Below, one piece after another: positions 1 through 8,524 of a stretch of DNA of 64,000 bases (the first letter of the stretch is position 1; each line of letters begins with the position of its first letter). The stretch covers positions 310,001 to 374,000 of the forward strand of contig NZ_VNHS01000001.1 of the NCBI RefSeq assembly GCF_008124765.1. Direction: 5' to 3'. The translations under genes and the position numbers were made by a program. Origin of the DNA: Paenibacillus methanolicus. Its GTDB lineage: Bacteria > Bacillota > Bacilli > Paenibacillales > Paenibacillaceae. Below the pieces are notes generated by a model that was given only the letters and a program-made list of their open reading frames with translations, was not told where the DNA came from and did not search any database.

Positions 1-1554
1 ATCAAACGGGCATCCGGCGGCGCGTATAAAGCGGCGATCGAGCTGCTGGAGCGATACGGCCGGCATACCGGAGCGAACCGCAAATTCATGGAGTGGCTGA
101 GCGGACGATTCGGATTTCAGCAGGAGGACGGAGGACCGGTAGGAATGGACATGCTCCGGTTGCCGATTTATCGATCGGTCATTACGCTTGATCCCGCGGA
201 GGCGTTCTACGTGTTCGATTCGCATCTGATCCGGCAGCTATTCGATCGGCTGGTTCGGTTCGATATCGACTCGAATCAGATCGTGCCGGGTATCGCGCAT
301 GATTGGAAGTCCGAGCAGGACGGGAAGGTATGGACGTTCTATCTGCGCAAAGGCGTTCGCTTCCACCACGGCCGCGAGCTGACGTCAGACGACGTCGCGT
401 TCTCCATCGAAAGACAGCGCGCTTCCAGACCGGATAATTGGCTATTCCGCAGTTTGCTCGAGGTTGTGCCGATCGGTCCGCTGGTCGTCCGGTTTCAACT
501 CCGAGGGCCGAATTTCATGCTGCCGCGGCTGCTCTGCGCCACGTCCATGTCGATCGTGCCCAAGGAGCTCGTATCGCAGCAACCGGAGTTCTGGCGGCTG
601 CCCGTCGGATCAGGGCCGTTTCGGCTTTCCGTCTGGGCCGAGGACCGCATCGTGCTCGAAGCGCATCCGGCGTTTTTTGAAGGCCGCCCGCATTTGGATC
701 TCGTCGAGCTGATTCTGCTTCCCGATGATGCGCCGATCTCCGACAGGTCGCGCAATTGGGGGCAGCTGCTCATGGACCACGAGCTGGTGGAGAAGCCGCC
801 CGAGAGCGGGTGGGTCCTCAAGGAGAAGCTATGGAAGGGCTGCACCGTGCTCGCTTGGAATATGCGCAAGGACGGACCGCATCGCCATCCCACATTCCGC
901 AAGGCCGTCGACCACGTGCTCGACCGAAGCGGAATGCTTCGGCTTACCGCCGTCCAACGCGGGGTGCCGGCGTCCGGCTTCCGCGTGCCGGAGACCGGAG
1001 AAGACGTCATCGACGATCACGATCCCGCGCTTGCAGTAGAATTGTTGTCCGAAGCGGGGTACGCCGGGGAGCCGATTACGCTTGTGACGTACAGCATTCA
1101 CGAGCGGGATGCGGAGTGGATTCGCGATCGGTGCGCGGAAGCGGGCATACCGGTACGCATCCGACTGGAATCATGGCGGTCGATCCGGCGCAAGGAGGCA
1201 ATCGCAGACGAAGATTGCCTATTGTACGGCGTTGGCTTGGGGGATGGGGAGGCGGACGTCATCGAGGTTTATGAGCAGCCGGATGGCTTTATCCCCGCTT
1301 ATATGGAACCCGATTTGAAGGCATGGGTCGGGGAGCAAGTCGACCTGGTCTTGTCGAAGCGCGATGAGCAAGAACGCGCTCGAGTTCTTGGCGGAATCGA
1401 GCGCCGTATGCGCGAAGAAGCGCATCTGCTATTCCTGCTGCACAAGAAGCTGACGACGTACATTCACCCGGCGGTCAAAGGCGTGCGGTTTAATTCGCTC
1501 GGCTGGATCGATTTCAACCGGGTGTGGATCGATTCGACGGAGGCCGTGACGTAG
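1..1554 (+). CDS. SgrR-like transcriptional regulator / family 5 solute-binding domain protein (5' partial)
   Basis: The reading frame is open from the first base, so the gene starts outside the window; the ATG at 88 is internal. The first visible residues (about 20, reading AAIELLERYG) look like the end of an SgrR-type N-terminal DNA-binding region. Most of the rest is an SBP_bac_5 (oligopeptide/nickel-type) solute-binding domain, recognisable from the FDRLVRFD stretch, the 'W..EQDGKVWTFYLRKGVRFHHGRELTSDDV' type of core (shown in pieces) and SGPFRL. No signal peptide can be seen. SgrR-type proteins are cytoplasmic regulators whose binding domain senses a small ligand. The missing N-terminus prevents confirmation of the helix-turn-helix. 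The alternative is a plain peptide-binding protein, less likely given the region before the domain. Confidence 0.75.
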   Translation: MKRASGGAYKAAIELLERYGRHTGANRKFMEWLSGRFGFQQEDGGPVGMDMLRLPIYRSVITLDPAEAFYVFDSHLIRQLFDRLVRFDIDSNQIVPGIAHDWKSEQDGKVWTFYLRKGVRFHHGRELTSDDVAFSIERQRASRPDNWLFRSLLEVVPIGPLVVRFQLRGPNFMLPRLLCATSMSIVPKELVSQQPEFWRLPVGSGPFRLSVWAEDRIVLEAHPAFFEGRPHLDLVELILLPDDAPISDRSRNWGQLLMDHELVEKPPESGWVLKEKLWKGCTVLAWNMRKDGPHRHPTFRKAVDHVLDRSGMLRLTAVQRGVPASGFRVPETGEDVIDDHDPALAVELLSEAGYAGEPITLVTYSIHERDAEWIRDRCAEAGIPVRIRLESWRSIRRKEAIADEDCLLYGVGLGDGEADVIEVYEQPDGFIPAYMEPDLKAWVGEQVDLVLSKRDEQERARVLGGIERRMREEAHLLFLLHKKLTTYIHPAVKGVRFNSLGWIDFNRVWIDSTEAVT

Positions 1555-1586
1555 GAGTAGACTTGCGACAAGAAGGACTGGCAGCG

Positions 1587-2036
1587 TTAGCGTTCGAGCT
1601 GTTCCGCCAAGCCGATTAGAAGTCCGTCTTTTCCGCGAATGTAGCAGAGCCGATACGAGTTCTCGTACTGTACCACTTCGCCAACGAGTTGAGCGCCATG
1701 CTTCGTAAGTCTGGCTACCAGATCGTCGATGTCTTCGACGGTGAACATGACGCGTAGATAACCGAGGGCATTTACAGGAGCAGTTCGGTGATCTGATATA
1801 GGAGGCGGGGCGACAAATCGTGAAAGTTCAAGTCGGCTGTGGCCATCTGGGGTAACCATCATAGCAATCTCTACATTCTGTGAACCCAGCCCGGTTACGC
1901 GGCCGGCCCATTCACCTTCGACCGTAGCTCGCCCTTCAAGCTTCAAGCCAATTTCCTCGAAGAAAGAAATTGCGTCATCAAGGGATTCGACGACGATGCC
2001 GACATTGTCCATTCGCAGTAATTTGTTTTCTGCCAT
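1587..2036 (-). CDS. VOC family (glyoxalase/bleomycin-resistance fold) protein
   Basis: This 149-residue protein has two beta-alpha-beta-beta-beta halves typical of vicinal oxygen chelate proteins. The N-terminal half begins with DNVGIVVESLDDAISFFEEIG and the C-terminal half has LRVMFTVEDIDDLVARL. The chosen start at 2036 follows a good ribosome-binding site (AAGGAGA, 6-7 bases upstream); the longer reading to 2087 lacks one. It is a single-domain cytoplasmic protein of usual length. It stands alone and converges on the upstream SgrR-like gene. Substrate cannot be inferred: the family includes lyoxalase-type enzymes, antibiotic-binding proteins and dioxygenases. Confidence 0.85.
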   Translation of the reverse strand: MAENKLLRMDNVGIVVESLDDAISFFEEIGLKLEGRATVEGEWAGRVTGLGSQNVEIAMMVTPDGHSRLELSRFVAPPPISDHRTAPVNALGYLRVMFTVEDIDDLVARLTKHGAQLVGEVVQYENSYRLCYIRGKDGLLIGLAEQLER

Positions 2037-2195
2037 CGTATTTATCTCCTTATGTACCAATGTATAACCTAATCCGATCCTCTTCATCTGTCATTCTATC
2101 AAGAAATACGAAGTGCTTCCAAACAAAAATGAAAAGCCGCGCCGCTTATAGACGGCGCAGCCGTTTCACCTTGCCCATGGCATGCCATGTCCGGA

Positions 2196-3205
2196 TTAGA
2201 TTTTGAACTTGGAGACGGCCTGCAGCAGCTTCGCAGCGGTCTCTTCCGTACCGCGCATCATATCGGTCAACTTCTCGGATCGGCCCATCATCTCGGATGT
2301 TTTCTCCGCGATGTACTGCGTGCCTTCCGCATTCTCGTTGTTGGATACGGATACTTCCTGAATGGATTGCGCCACGTTCTGAATCGAGGCGAGCAGCTCT
2401 TCGGCCATCGCGCTGAAGTCCGTAACGAGGTATTGGATCGATCCCGCGTCCTTGTAATATTGCTCGCCGTTCACGACCATTGCGTTTATTATCCCGGATG
2501 ACGGTCGTATCGATGAACGAGAGCGCCTTCTCGGAGCTTCTCGTCAGCGCGTTCACCGAGCCCATGACTTGGCTGGCCACCTGTTGGATTTCGCTCGCCG
2601 TCTTCGCCGAGTTCTCGGCCAGCTTGCGAATTTCGTCGGCGACGACCGCGAAGCCTTTGCCGGCTTCGCCCGCGCGGGCGGCTTCGATTGCGGCGTTAAG
2701 CGCAAGCAAGTTCGTCCGTGACGTAATATCGAGAATCGAGTCGGTCAGCACGTGGATCTGCTCGACGGCCTTCGCTTGTTCGATCGCGGCTCTCGAGTCG
2801 GCTTGAATCTCGCCGTGGATATCCTGGGCCGTGTCGCGGGAAGTCACCGCCGATTCCTTCAACTGCTCGGCGCGGTCCGAGATTTCTTCGGCCATTGCGG
2901 AGCCGTCCTGAGCCTTGACGGCGATCGAGGCTTGATTTCCGTAGAAGTCGCGTTCATCTGCTGCGCCATGGCCGCGGTCTCTTCCATGCCGGCCGACATT
3001 TGCTCGGTTGTCGCGGATACTTCTTCGACCTGAGACGCCAAGGAATTCATGTTGGCCGAAGAGCGCGTAATCGAAATCCATCTCGCTGTAATTCGGCGTG
3101 CTCTTCAACATTTGCTGCAGCGCGCCGATCTTCGTATTCAGCCACCGATCCGTCGCCGCCGCGTTGCTCTCCGCAAGCTCGATCTCCTAGGTGTTGATGG
3201 TGGTT
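2196..3205 (-). pseudogene. Decayed methyl-accepting chemotaxis protein
   Basis: Pieces of one chemoreceptor lie in three reading frames. Near 3060-3200 is a fragment like a dCache ligand domain ([15 protein letters not shown]). At 2937-3050 comes signalling-domain sequence starting [17 protein letters not shown]. The conserved hairpin tip ([14 protein letters not shown]) and following helix lie in another frame at about 2500-2935. The C-terminal helix ([12 protein letters not shown] to AVSKFKI) is in a third frame at 2196-2480. Frame breaks are therefore near 2936 and 2490, and there is a large deletion between the sensor fragment and the signalling domain near 3060, which removes most of the ligand domain, the membrane segment and HAMP. 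An intact receptor would be about 570-660 residues. With several independent lesions, decay is more likely than sequencing error. Confidence 0.85.
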
Positions 3206-3294
3206 GTCAGCTGGAGTAAGGAGATATATCGTCCCGTATGATCGCAAAGTTGCGAGGAATAGAAAACCATTGCGCGATCCAAGTTATCGGGAGC

Positions 3295-4200
3295 CTATGG
3301 ATGCATGCCGTTCTCTAACCGATGCGAATCGGCGAGCTTCGCGAAATACCGGACCGTAAAATCCCGGAACCTCGAGACGGACTGCGTCATGTATCGTTCT
3401 TCCGGCCAAGATAGCGAAATCGAGCGTCTGCAATAATTCTCCGACAGCCGGAGCTGCACAACGTCGGGACCGGTCGACCCGCCCCAAGTAATGGCTGGGA
3501 GGAACGCGACGCCTTGCCCGGCGCGGATGAGGCCGCGCACGGTGGCAGGATCGTCGCTCTCGAACCGGATGAGCGGCGAGTATCCGGCCAAGCGGCAGAA
3601 CGCATCCGTCGTCTCGCGCAGCGAGGAACCGGGCGGCAGCGTGATGAAGCTTTCCTGCTTCAGTTCCTTCAAGCTGACCTGCGCGCGATCGGCGAGCGGA
3701 TGCCCGGCCGGCACGGCGACGACGATCTCCTCCTCCAGCAGCAAGACGGACGACCCTGTCGGAGGGACAGCGCCGTCCGACAGACACAGATCGAACTGCG
3801 GCGCGCCTTCATCCGCGTGCGCGGCGTGCTGCAGCAGATGAAACTGCGCCTGCGGCCATTCTTTGCGAAATTCGGCCAGCAGGTCCGGCAGCAAGTGGGA
3901 CGAGACGCGGACGTCCAGCGTGACGAGAGGGGGCGATTCGCCAACCTCGTCCTGCAGCTTGCGTTTCGCGTCCTCCAGCGACTGCAGCGCGATATCCACA
4001 TGCCGCAGGAACAGCTTGCCGTGTTCGCTCAAGCGAATCGATTTGTTCGAGCGCTCGAACAGCTTCGCGCCGAGCTCGGCTTCAAGCGATGCGATCATTT
4101 TGCTCAACGCCGGCTGCGAGATATGGAGACTATGGGCAGCCTTGGTCATATGCTGCATTCGGGCGGCGGTCTGAAAATACTTCAACTGCAGCAGCTCCAT
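3295..4200 (-). CDS. LysR family transcriptional regulator
   Basis: This 301-residue protein has the LysR N-terminal winged helix-turn-helix (residues 1-60: LKYFQTAARMQHMTKAAHSL, then SQPALSKMIASLE) and a periplasmic-binding-like effector domain from about residue 90. The start at 4200 follows a GGAGGAAA ribosome-binding site. It is transcribed divergently from a carboxylesterase and a TauE-type exporter, so it probably regulates that pair and itself. A perfect 18-bp palindrome sits in the shared 126-bp gap, placed about 66 bases upstream of the expected esterase start site, which is the usual position for a LysR recognition site. The effector is unknown. Confidence 0.93.
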   Translation of the reverse strand: MELLQLKYFQTAARMQHMTKAAHSLHISQPALSKMIASLEAELGAKLFERSNKSIRLSEHGKLFLRHVDIALQSLEDAKRKLQDEVGESPPLVTLDVRVSSHLLPDLLAEFRKEWPQAQFHLLQHAAHADEGAPQFDLCLSDGAVPPTGSSVLLLEEEIVVAVPAGHPLADRAQVSLKELKQESFITLPPGSSLRETTDAFCRLAGYSPLIRFESDDPATVRGLIRAGQGVAFLPAITWGGSTGPDVVQLRLSENYCRRSISLSWPEERYMTQSVSRFRDFTVRYFAKLADSHRLENGMHP

Positions 4201-4225
4201 CCGATTTCCTCCTTGTCACTCTTGT

Positions 4226-4243
4226 CATAACTTTAAAGTTATG
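4226..4243. promoter_or_regulatory. Perfect 18-bp palindrome, probable LysR operator
   Basis: The sequence CATAACTTTAAAGTTATG is its own reverse complement. It lies between the divergent LysR gene and the carboxylesterase gene, centred about 66 bases upstream of the transcription start predicted from the -10 box at 4289. LysR recognition sites commonly sit near -65, so this is the best operator candidate in the gap. Confidence 0.65.
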
Positions 4244-4288
4244 ATGATTATAAATAAATATATATTAGGGTTCATATCGAATGGAAGC

Positions 4289-4294
4289 TATAAT
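4289..4294 (+). promoter_or_regulatory. -10 element (TATAAT) of the carboxylesterase promoter
   Basis: A consensus TATAAT lies 33 bases before the esterase start codon. The bases 17 upstream are a poor -35 match, as expected for a promoter that needs an activator such as the neighbouring LysR protein. Confidence 0.5.
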
Positions 4295-4326
4295 GGTCAC
4301 AACACCGATAAACAGGAGAAGATGAC

Positions 4327-5808
4327 ATGCTAGTACAGACTTGTTCGGGGTTGGTCCGGGGCGCCCAACTAGATGGAGCCTTCGTATTCCGGGGCATCCC
4401 TTATGCGGCTCCGCCCACGGGCGAACTTCGGTTCAAAGCCCCGGCGCCGGCTCGGCCATGGCAGGGCATTCGGCATTGCGATCATTTCGGTCCGATCGCT
4501 CCGCAGAAAGGCGATCCGAACGGATTCTTGCCCGAACTTCCGCAATCCGAAGATTGCTTGACTTTGAATGTATGGACGACCGGTCCGGCTGAAGTTCTCA
4601 AGCCTGTCCTGTTCTATATCCATGGAGGCGGCTTCGTCTCCGGCAAAGGGGCGGATTGCGACGGTCGCCGATATGCGGCCGAGGATGGCCTCGTATACGT
4701 ATCGATCAATTACCGTCTTGGCGCCCTAGGTTTTCTATATCTAGGCGAGCTGCTGGGCGAAGCGTTCGCAACTTCGGGCAATACCGGCATGCTCGATATC
4801 GTCGCCGCCTTGCAATGGGTACGGCGGAATATCGCCGCTTTCGGCGGAGATCCGTCGAGAGTGACGGCCATCGGCAACTCGGCCGGAGCCAAATGCGCGG
4901 CGACGCTCTACACGATGGAAGCCGCTCGCGGATTGTTCGCCGGCGTGATCGCGCAGAGCGGCGCCACGCAATCGATTCGCGATCGGAGCACCGCGAACGT
5001 GACCGCGCAGCGGCTATTGGATGAATTGGGCCTGGCGCGCGCCGAGGCGCATCAATTGCTGGAGCTGCCGGCCGAGCGGCTGATCGAGGCGCAGTCGGCG
5101 ATCGGCTTCGATACGTCGCGAAGCCTGCACATGTTCGGACCGGTGGCGGACGGACGGGTTATACCGGACGACCCGCTCGGAAGCATGAATAGCGTCAGCG
5201 GAGGCAGCATGCCGCCGCTGTTAATCGGGTCGAACGAAGACGAAGCGGCGATATTCATTCAGGGTGACCCGCTGCTCGCCCCGCCGTCGCCAGACGTTGC
5301 AGATCGGCTGTTCGGCGCGAACGCGCCTATCGTATGGGTGAGTTATCGGCGATACTCGGAGAGTATGCCATCCGCGGAAGCATGGAGACGTACGTTATCC
5401 GAGCATCTCTATACGATCGGCGCCATGCAGTTCGCGGCGGCGGTTTCCGACGCGGGCGCCAAGGCGTGGGTGTACCGGCTTCGCTGCGGCGGATCGCTCG
5501 GAGCGATCCACGGTTACGAGAGCAGTCTGATTAACGGCCTGCATGACGCGGGCATGACGGCTAATCCGGAGGATCCGTTTGCGGTCGCGCCCGAGTATTA
5601 TCCATTGGCGCGAAGCATGCGGGCGGCATGGGTCGCTTTCGCGAAGACGGGCAATCCGAACGTTGCTCAGCTTCCGGAGTGGCCGACGTACGGAGCGAAC
5701 CGTTCCACGATGGTGCTTGACCGGCAATGCCGCGTGGGCGAGGACTTGCCGGAGCCGGCCGGAGCGGCCGTGACCCACCAGGTATGGAGGATCTCCGCAT
5801 GCAGCTGA
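4327..5808 (+). CDS. Carboxylesterase, type B (alpha/beta hydrolase)
   Basis: This 493-residue protein is a full-length type B carboxylesterase. It has the N-terminal FRGIPYAAPPTGELRFKAP motif, the cysteine-containing SEDCLTLNVW motif, the oxyanion-hole HGGGF motif starting at His99, and the nucleophile elbow GNSAG with Ser185. The family hydrolyses carboxylic esters by a Ser-Glu/Asp-His triad. No signal peptide is visible, so it is probably cytoplasmic. The start follows AACAGGAGA. Its last codons overlap the start of the TauE-like gene, so the two are translationally coupled, and both are probably controlled by the divergent LysR protein. The natural ester is unknown; the pairing with an anion exporter suggests the acid product may be exported. 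Confidence 0.93.
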   Translation: MLVQTCSGLVRGAQLDGAFVFRGIPYAAPPTGELRFKAPAPARPWQGIRHCDHFGPIAPQKGDPNGFLPELPQSEDCLTLNVWTTGPAEVLKPVLFYIHGGGFVSGKGADCDGRRYAAEDGLVYVSINYRLGALGFLYLGELLGEAFATSGNTGMLDIVAALQWVRRNIAAFGGDPSRVTAIGNSAGAKCAATLYTMEAARGLFAGVIAQSGATQSIRDRSTANVTAQRLLDELGLARAEAHQLLELPAERLIEAQSAIGFDTSRSLHMFGPVADGRVIPDDPLGSMNSVSGGSMPPLLIGSNEDEAAIFIQGDPLLAPPSPDVADRLFGANAPIVWVSYRRYSESMPSAEAWRRTLSEHLYTIGAMQFAAAVSDAGAKAWVYRLRCGGSLGAIHGYESSLINGLHDAGMTANPEDPFAVAPEYYPLARSMRAAWVAFAKTGNPNVAQLPEWPTYGANRSTMVLDRQCRVGEDLPEPAGAAVTHQVWRISACS

Positions 5809-6560
5809 TCGAGATTTCGCTTGTCATGATTTTACTTGGACTTCTGCTTGGATTCGTCGGCGCGGGCGGCTCCGGGTTTATTATCGCCATTCTGACCGTC
5901 GTGTTCGGCTATCCGATTCATACGGCGCTCGGGACGGCGCTCGCGGCCATGTTCTTCTCTTCGTTGTCCGGATCGGTCAGTCATTACCGGGAAGGGAACA
6001 TGGTGTTGAAGACCGGTATCCTCGTCGGCGCGTCGGGCGCGATGGGGGCGTGGTTCAGCTCCGGATGGTCGTCGTTCATTCCCGAGGAGAAGCTCGGTTG
6101 GATGACGTCCGGCATGCTATTCGCCTCCGGGCTCGCCTTGTGGTTCAGAATGGCCTTCATGGGGAAGCAGGCTGCTCAAAACGGCGTTCCTGCGGCGACG
6201 ATCACGTGGCGGTACGCGGTCAATGCCGTGCTGGTCGGAGGCGTAACGGGGGCGCTGTCGGGCTTGTTCGGCATCGGCTCCACGCCGTTCATTCAGCTCG
6301 GGCTGATGGTGCTGCTCGGCTTGCCGATGCGGTATGCGGCCGGCACGACGATGCTCGTCATCATCCCGATCGCGTTGGCCGGAGGGGCGGGCTACTTCAC
6401 GCTGGGCTACCTGGACGTACCGCTGCTCCTCGCGGTCGTGGCCGGGACGATGTCCGGTTCCTACGTCGGCGCGAAATTCACGAAGCGCGTGCCGGTCGCA
6501 TGGCTGAAGGTATGCATGGTCGTCACCCCGATGATCGGGGCGACGATCTTGCTGCTATAG
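5799..6560 (+). CDS. TauE/SafE (TSUP) family membrane permease
   Basis: The 253-residue protein is very hydrophobic, with about eight membrane segments in two similar halves. Each half has a glycine-rich motif of this family (GFVGAGGSGFI near the N-terminus, GLFGIGSTPFI near the middle). TSUP proteins move sulfite, organosulfonates or other organic anions across the membrane. The start at 5799 follows GGAGG eight bases upstream and overlaps the esterase gene by ten bases; an in-frame ATG at 5784 is a weaker choice. The operon with an esterase points to an organic acid as substrate, but this is inference. Confidence 0.88.
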   Translation: MQLIEISLVMILLGLLLGFVGAGGSGFIIAILTVVFGYPIHTALGTALAAMFFSSLSGSVSHYREGNMVLKTGILVGASGAMGAWFSSGWSSFIPEEKLGWMTSGMLFASGLALWFRMAFMGKQAAQNGVPAATITWRYAVNAVLVGGVTGALSGLFGIGSTPFIQLGLMVLLGLPMRYAAGTTMLVIIPIALAGGAGYFTLGYLDVPLLLAVVAGTMSGSYVGAKFTKRVPVAWLKVCMVVTPMIGATILLL

Positions 6561-6598
6561 CAGCGCGAGCAAGACCCGAATACGATTGAACGAGAAGA

Positions 6599-6639
6599 GG
6601 CCGTCCCGTGCGTCATTCAAGATGACGCATGGGACGGCC
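6599..6639. terminator. Bidirectional hairpin terminator
   Basis: An 18-bp stem (GGCCGTCCCGTGCGTCAT paired with its near-exact complement, one mismatch) closes on a 5-base loop. It lies between the convergent TauE-like gene and the sugar isomerase gene. The T-tracts on either side are weak. Confidence 0.75.
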
Positions 6640-6659
6640 TTGCCTTATTCGCAACAGAG

Positions 6660-7517
6660 CTAGTTCCGGTTCAAAGAGGAGGCGTATTCGCCATCGGCCT
6701 GTATATATGCATTCTCGATGTACGCTTTCACCGCGACCATATCGGTGACCGAGGCTTCCTCCATAATGATATCGACGCCTGGCTTATACTGGCGCAGCAG
6801 CTTCATGTACAGCGCGTAATTCATCTTGCCTTGACCGGCCGCGGCCGTGACGATGCGTCCGTCCGGTCCCGGGAGCCGGTCCTTCGCGTGGCAGGCGATC
6901 ACGCGGCTGCCGAGCAGGCTGAACGCTTCCTCGATCACTTGGTCTTGCCGGTCGAAATTGTCGTCGTTCAGCAGATTGCCCGGGTCGAGCACGACGCCGA
7001 TCGAGCTGGTCGGCACCTCCTCGAGCATGCGATGCAGCTGCGCCGTCGTCCCGACGAGATGGCCGTTCGCCGCTTCGAGTCCGATGAACGTGCCCCAGCG
7101 CTGCGCTTCCTCGGCCAGCTCCTCGAGCGTCTCGCGCATCGTGGTCCAATCCTGCTCCGTGTAGTCGCCGCCCGGATTGACGCCCGTCTCGAAGGCGACG
7201 GTCGGGCATCCGAGCAGAGGCGCGTAGCGGAGCAGCTCCTTGAACCGCGCGATATTGACCCTGCGGCGTTCCGCGTCGCTGTCGAACATATGCAGGTAGC
7301 AGCCCAGCACGGAAATTCGCACGTTGCGCTTTCCGAATTCCTCCGCGATCGAAGCGGCCAATCCCGGGCTTAATAGGCCGGGACGCGAGAAATCGACGTC
7401 GCTTACGGCTTTCCACAAGGCGAGCTGCACATGGCGAAAACCGGCTGCGCCAACCTTCTCGGCGAGCTCCCGGTATGGCAAACTCCCGAACAAATGGGCT
7501 AATACTCCAACGGTCAT
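6660..7517 (-). CDS. Sugar phosphate isomerase/epimerase (xylose isomerase-like TIM barrel)
   Basis: This 285-residue protein matches the AP endonuclease 2-like TIM barrel family. It has the metal-site acidic positions expected after strands (FETGVNPGG, GLEAANG, LDPGNLL, CHAKDR and the late MEEAS). The family isomerises or epimerises sugars and inositols, using a divalent metal. The start at 7517 follows AGGAGGTT with good spacing. No signal peptide is present, so it is cytoplasmic. It lies 49 bases after a gene of unknown function on the same strand and probably shares its transcript. The substrate cannot be read from sequence. Confidence 0.88.
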   Translation of the reverse strand: MTVGVLAHLFGSLPYRELAEKVGAAGFRHVQLALWKAVSDVDFSRPGLLSPGLAASIAEEFGKRNVRISVLGCYLHMFDSDAERRRVNIARFKELLRYAPLLGCPTVAFETGVNPGGDYTEQDWTTMRETLEELAEEAQRWGTFIGLEAANGHLVGTTAQLHRMLEEVPTSSIGVVLDPGNLLNDDNFDRQDQVIEEAFSLLGSRVIACHAKDRLPGPDGRIVTAAAGQGKMNYALYMKLLRQYKPGVDIIMEEASVTDMVAVKAYIENAYIQADGEYASSLNRN

Positions 7518-7566
7518 TTTGAACAACCTCCTAAAATGGCTGGTTATGCATGCGTGTCGGGTTTGC

Positions 7567-8265
7567 TTAATTCGCGAAATCGTTCCTGTCCGCGTCCTGA
7601 CGCCGTTCGTATTCCTTCGACATATAGGCGAATAGTTCCTGCGCCGGTTTGAAGTACAGATGGCCATCCGGCCAGGGCTGGAAATGCAAATCCATCCGGC
7701 TGTCGTTCCAATTCGCGGGCGTGCCGCTCGTCGTGAGCTTCTTGGCCAGCGCCGGCTCTTCGACGACGGCCGGAAACTCTTGGTAACCGAACAGCACGTT
7801 CTCGTGCATCGCGATAATTTCGTACTTCGGTCCGAGGAAAGCCCGTTCTTCCTGAAGCTGATAGTGATAATAAATATAACTGGCCGCCATATCGGGGAGC
7901 AGGCGGGCGACGCGTCCGACGCGCCGTTCAACCGGCGTCTTGCGCCGCCAATGATCCAGCGAAGCCGGCGCGTTGAAATGGAACACGTCGATCATCGGAA
8001 CCCACTTGCGTTTCCGGTCCTGGCCGGGCCAATCCTCCAGGTAAGCCGACATCTCGGGCAGCACTTGATCGGGCGCCAGCTCGCCGCGAACGCATTCATA
8101 ATATAGAAACAATTGCTCGTCCCATCGGTAACAAGCTGCGACGAGCAAGCTGCCCTGCGCGGCGAGGGATAACGGCGTAGTCGCGTCGCGCGCGGCTTGT
8201 TCGCCTTCGGATGCGCGTTCCGCCGGCAGCTGCGCTCTCGCCAATACTCTCGTAATCTCGGACAT
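7567..8265 (-). CDS. Conserved-looking hypothetical protein
   Basis: This 232-residue protein is not one I recognise. It has no signal peptide or membrane segment. It is rich in tryptophan, tyrosine and histidine, with stretches such as YLEDWPGQDRKRKW, YIYYHYQLQEE and FQPWPDGHLYF. The start at 8265 follows GGAGGTT with seven-base spacing. The gene is first in an apparent two-gene unit with the sugar isomerase, so a role in the metabolism of the same sugar is plausible. Codon use looks like that of neighbours, and the translation has ordinary composition, which supports it as a real gene. Confidence 0.75.
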   Translation of the reverse strand: MSEITRVLARAQLPAERASEGEQAARDATTPLSLAAQGSLLVAACYRWDEQLFLYYECVRGELAPDQVLPEMSAYLEDWPGQDRKRKWVPMIDVFHFNAPASLDHWRRKTPVERRVGRVARLLPDMAASYIYYHYQLQEERAFLGPKYEIIAMHENVLFGYQEFPAVVEEPALAKKLTTSGTPANWNDSRMDLHFQPWPDGHLYFKPAQELFAYMSKEYERRQDADRNDFAN

Positions 8266-8466
8266 CCCTTGAACCTCCGGAAAGTTAGACTGCACAGCAC
8301 CTCTATTATAAGGATAGCGTGCGGCATCATGTCGCCTTATCAGCAAAAACTCGGATTTTTAACGAAAAAATACGGAATAGTGAACCTTCGGATCGTATGT
8401 CCGCCGAACGTTCGAGACGATGCGGCATGCAATTCGTTGCCGCCACTAGTGCAAGCCCGGGACATA

Positions 8467-8482
8467 AGGTTATAGTTAACCT
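8467..8482 (+). promoter_or_regulatory. 16-bp palindrome overlapping a -10-like box upstream of the LipL-like gene
   Basis: AGGTTA-N4-TAACCT is a perfect inverted repeat ending 42 bases before the start codon. It contains TATAGT (8471-8476), a fair -10 box. A repressor bound here would block the polymerase. The rest of the 259-bp divergent gap (8266-8524) is AT-rich and shows nothing else I can name. Confidence 0.35.
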
Positions 8483-8524
8483 ATCATGCCAAGCGAACTT
8501 CTAGATCGGAAAGGAAATATAGCC

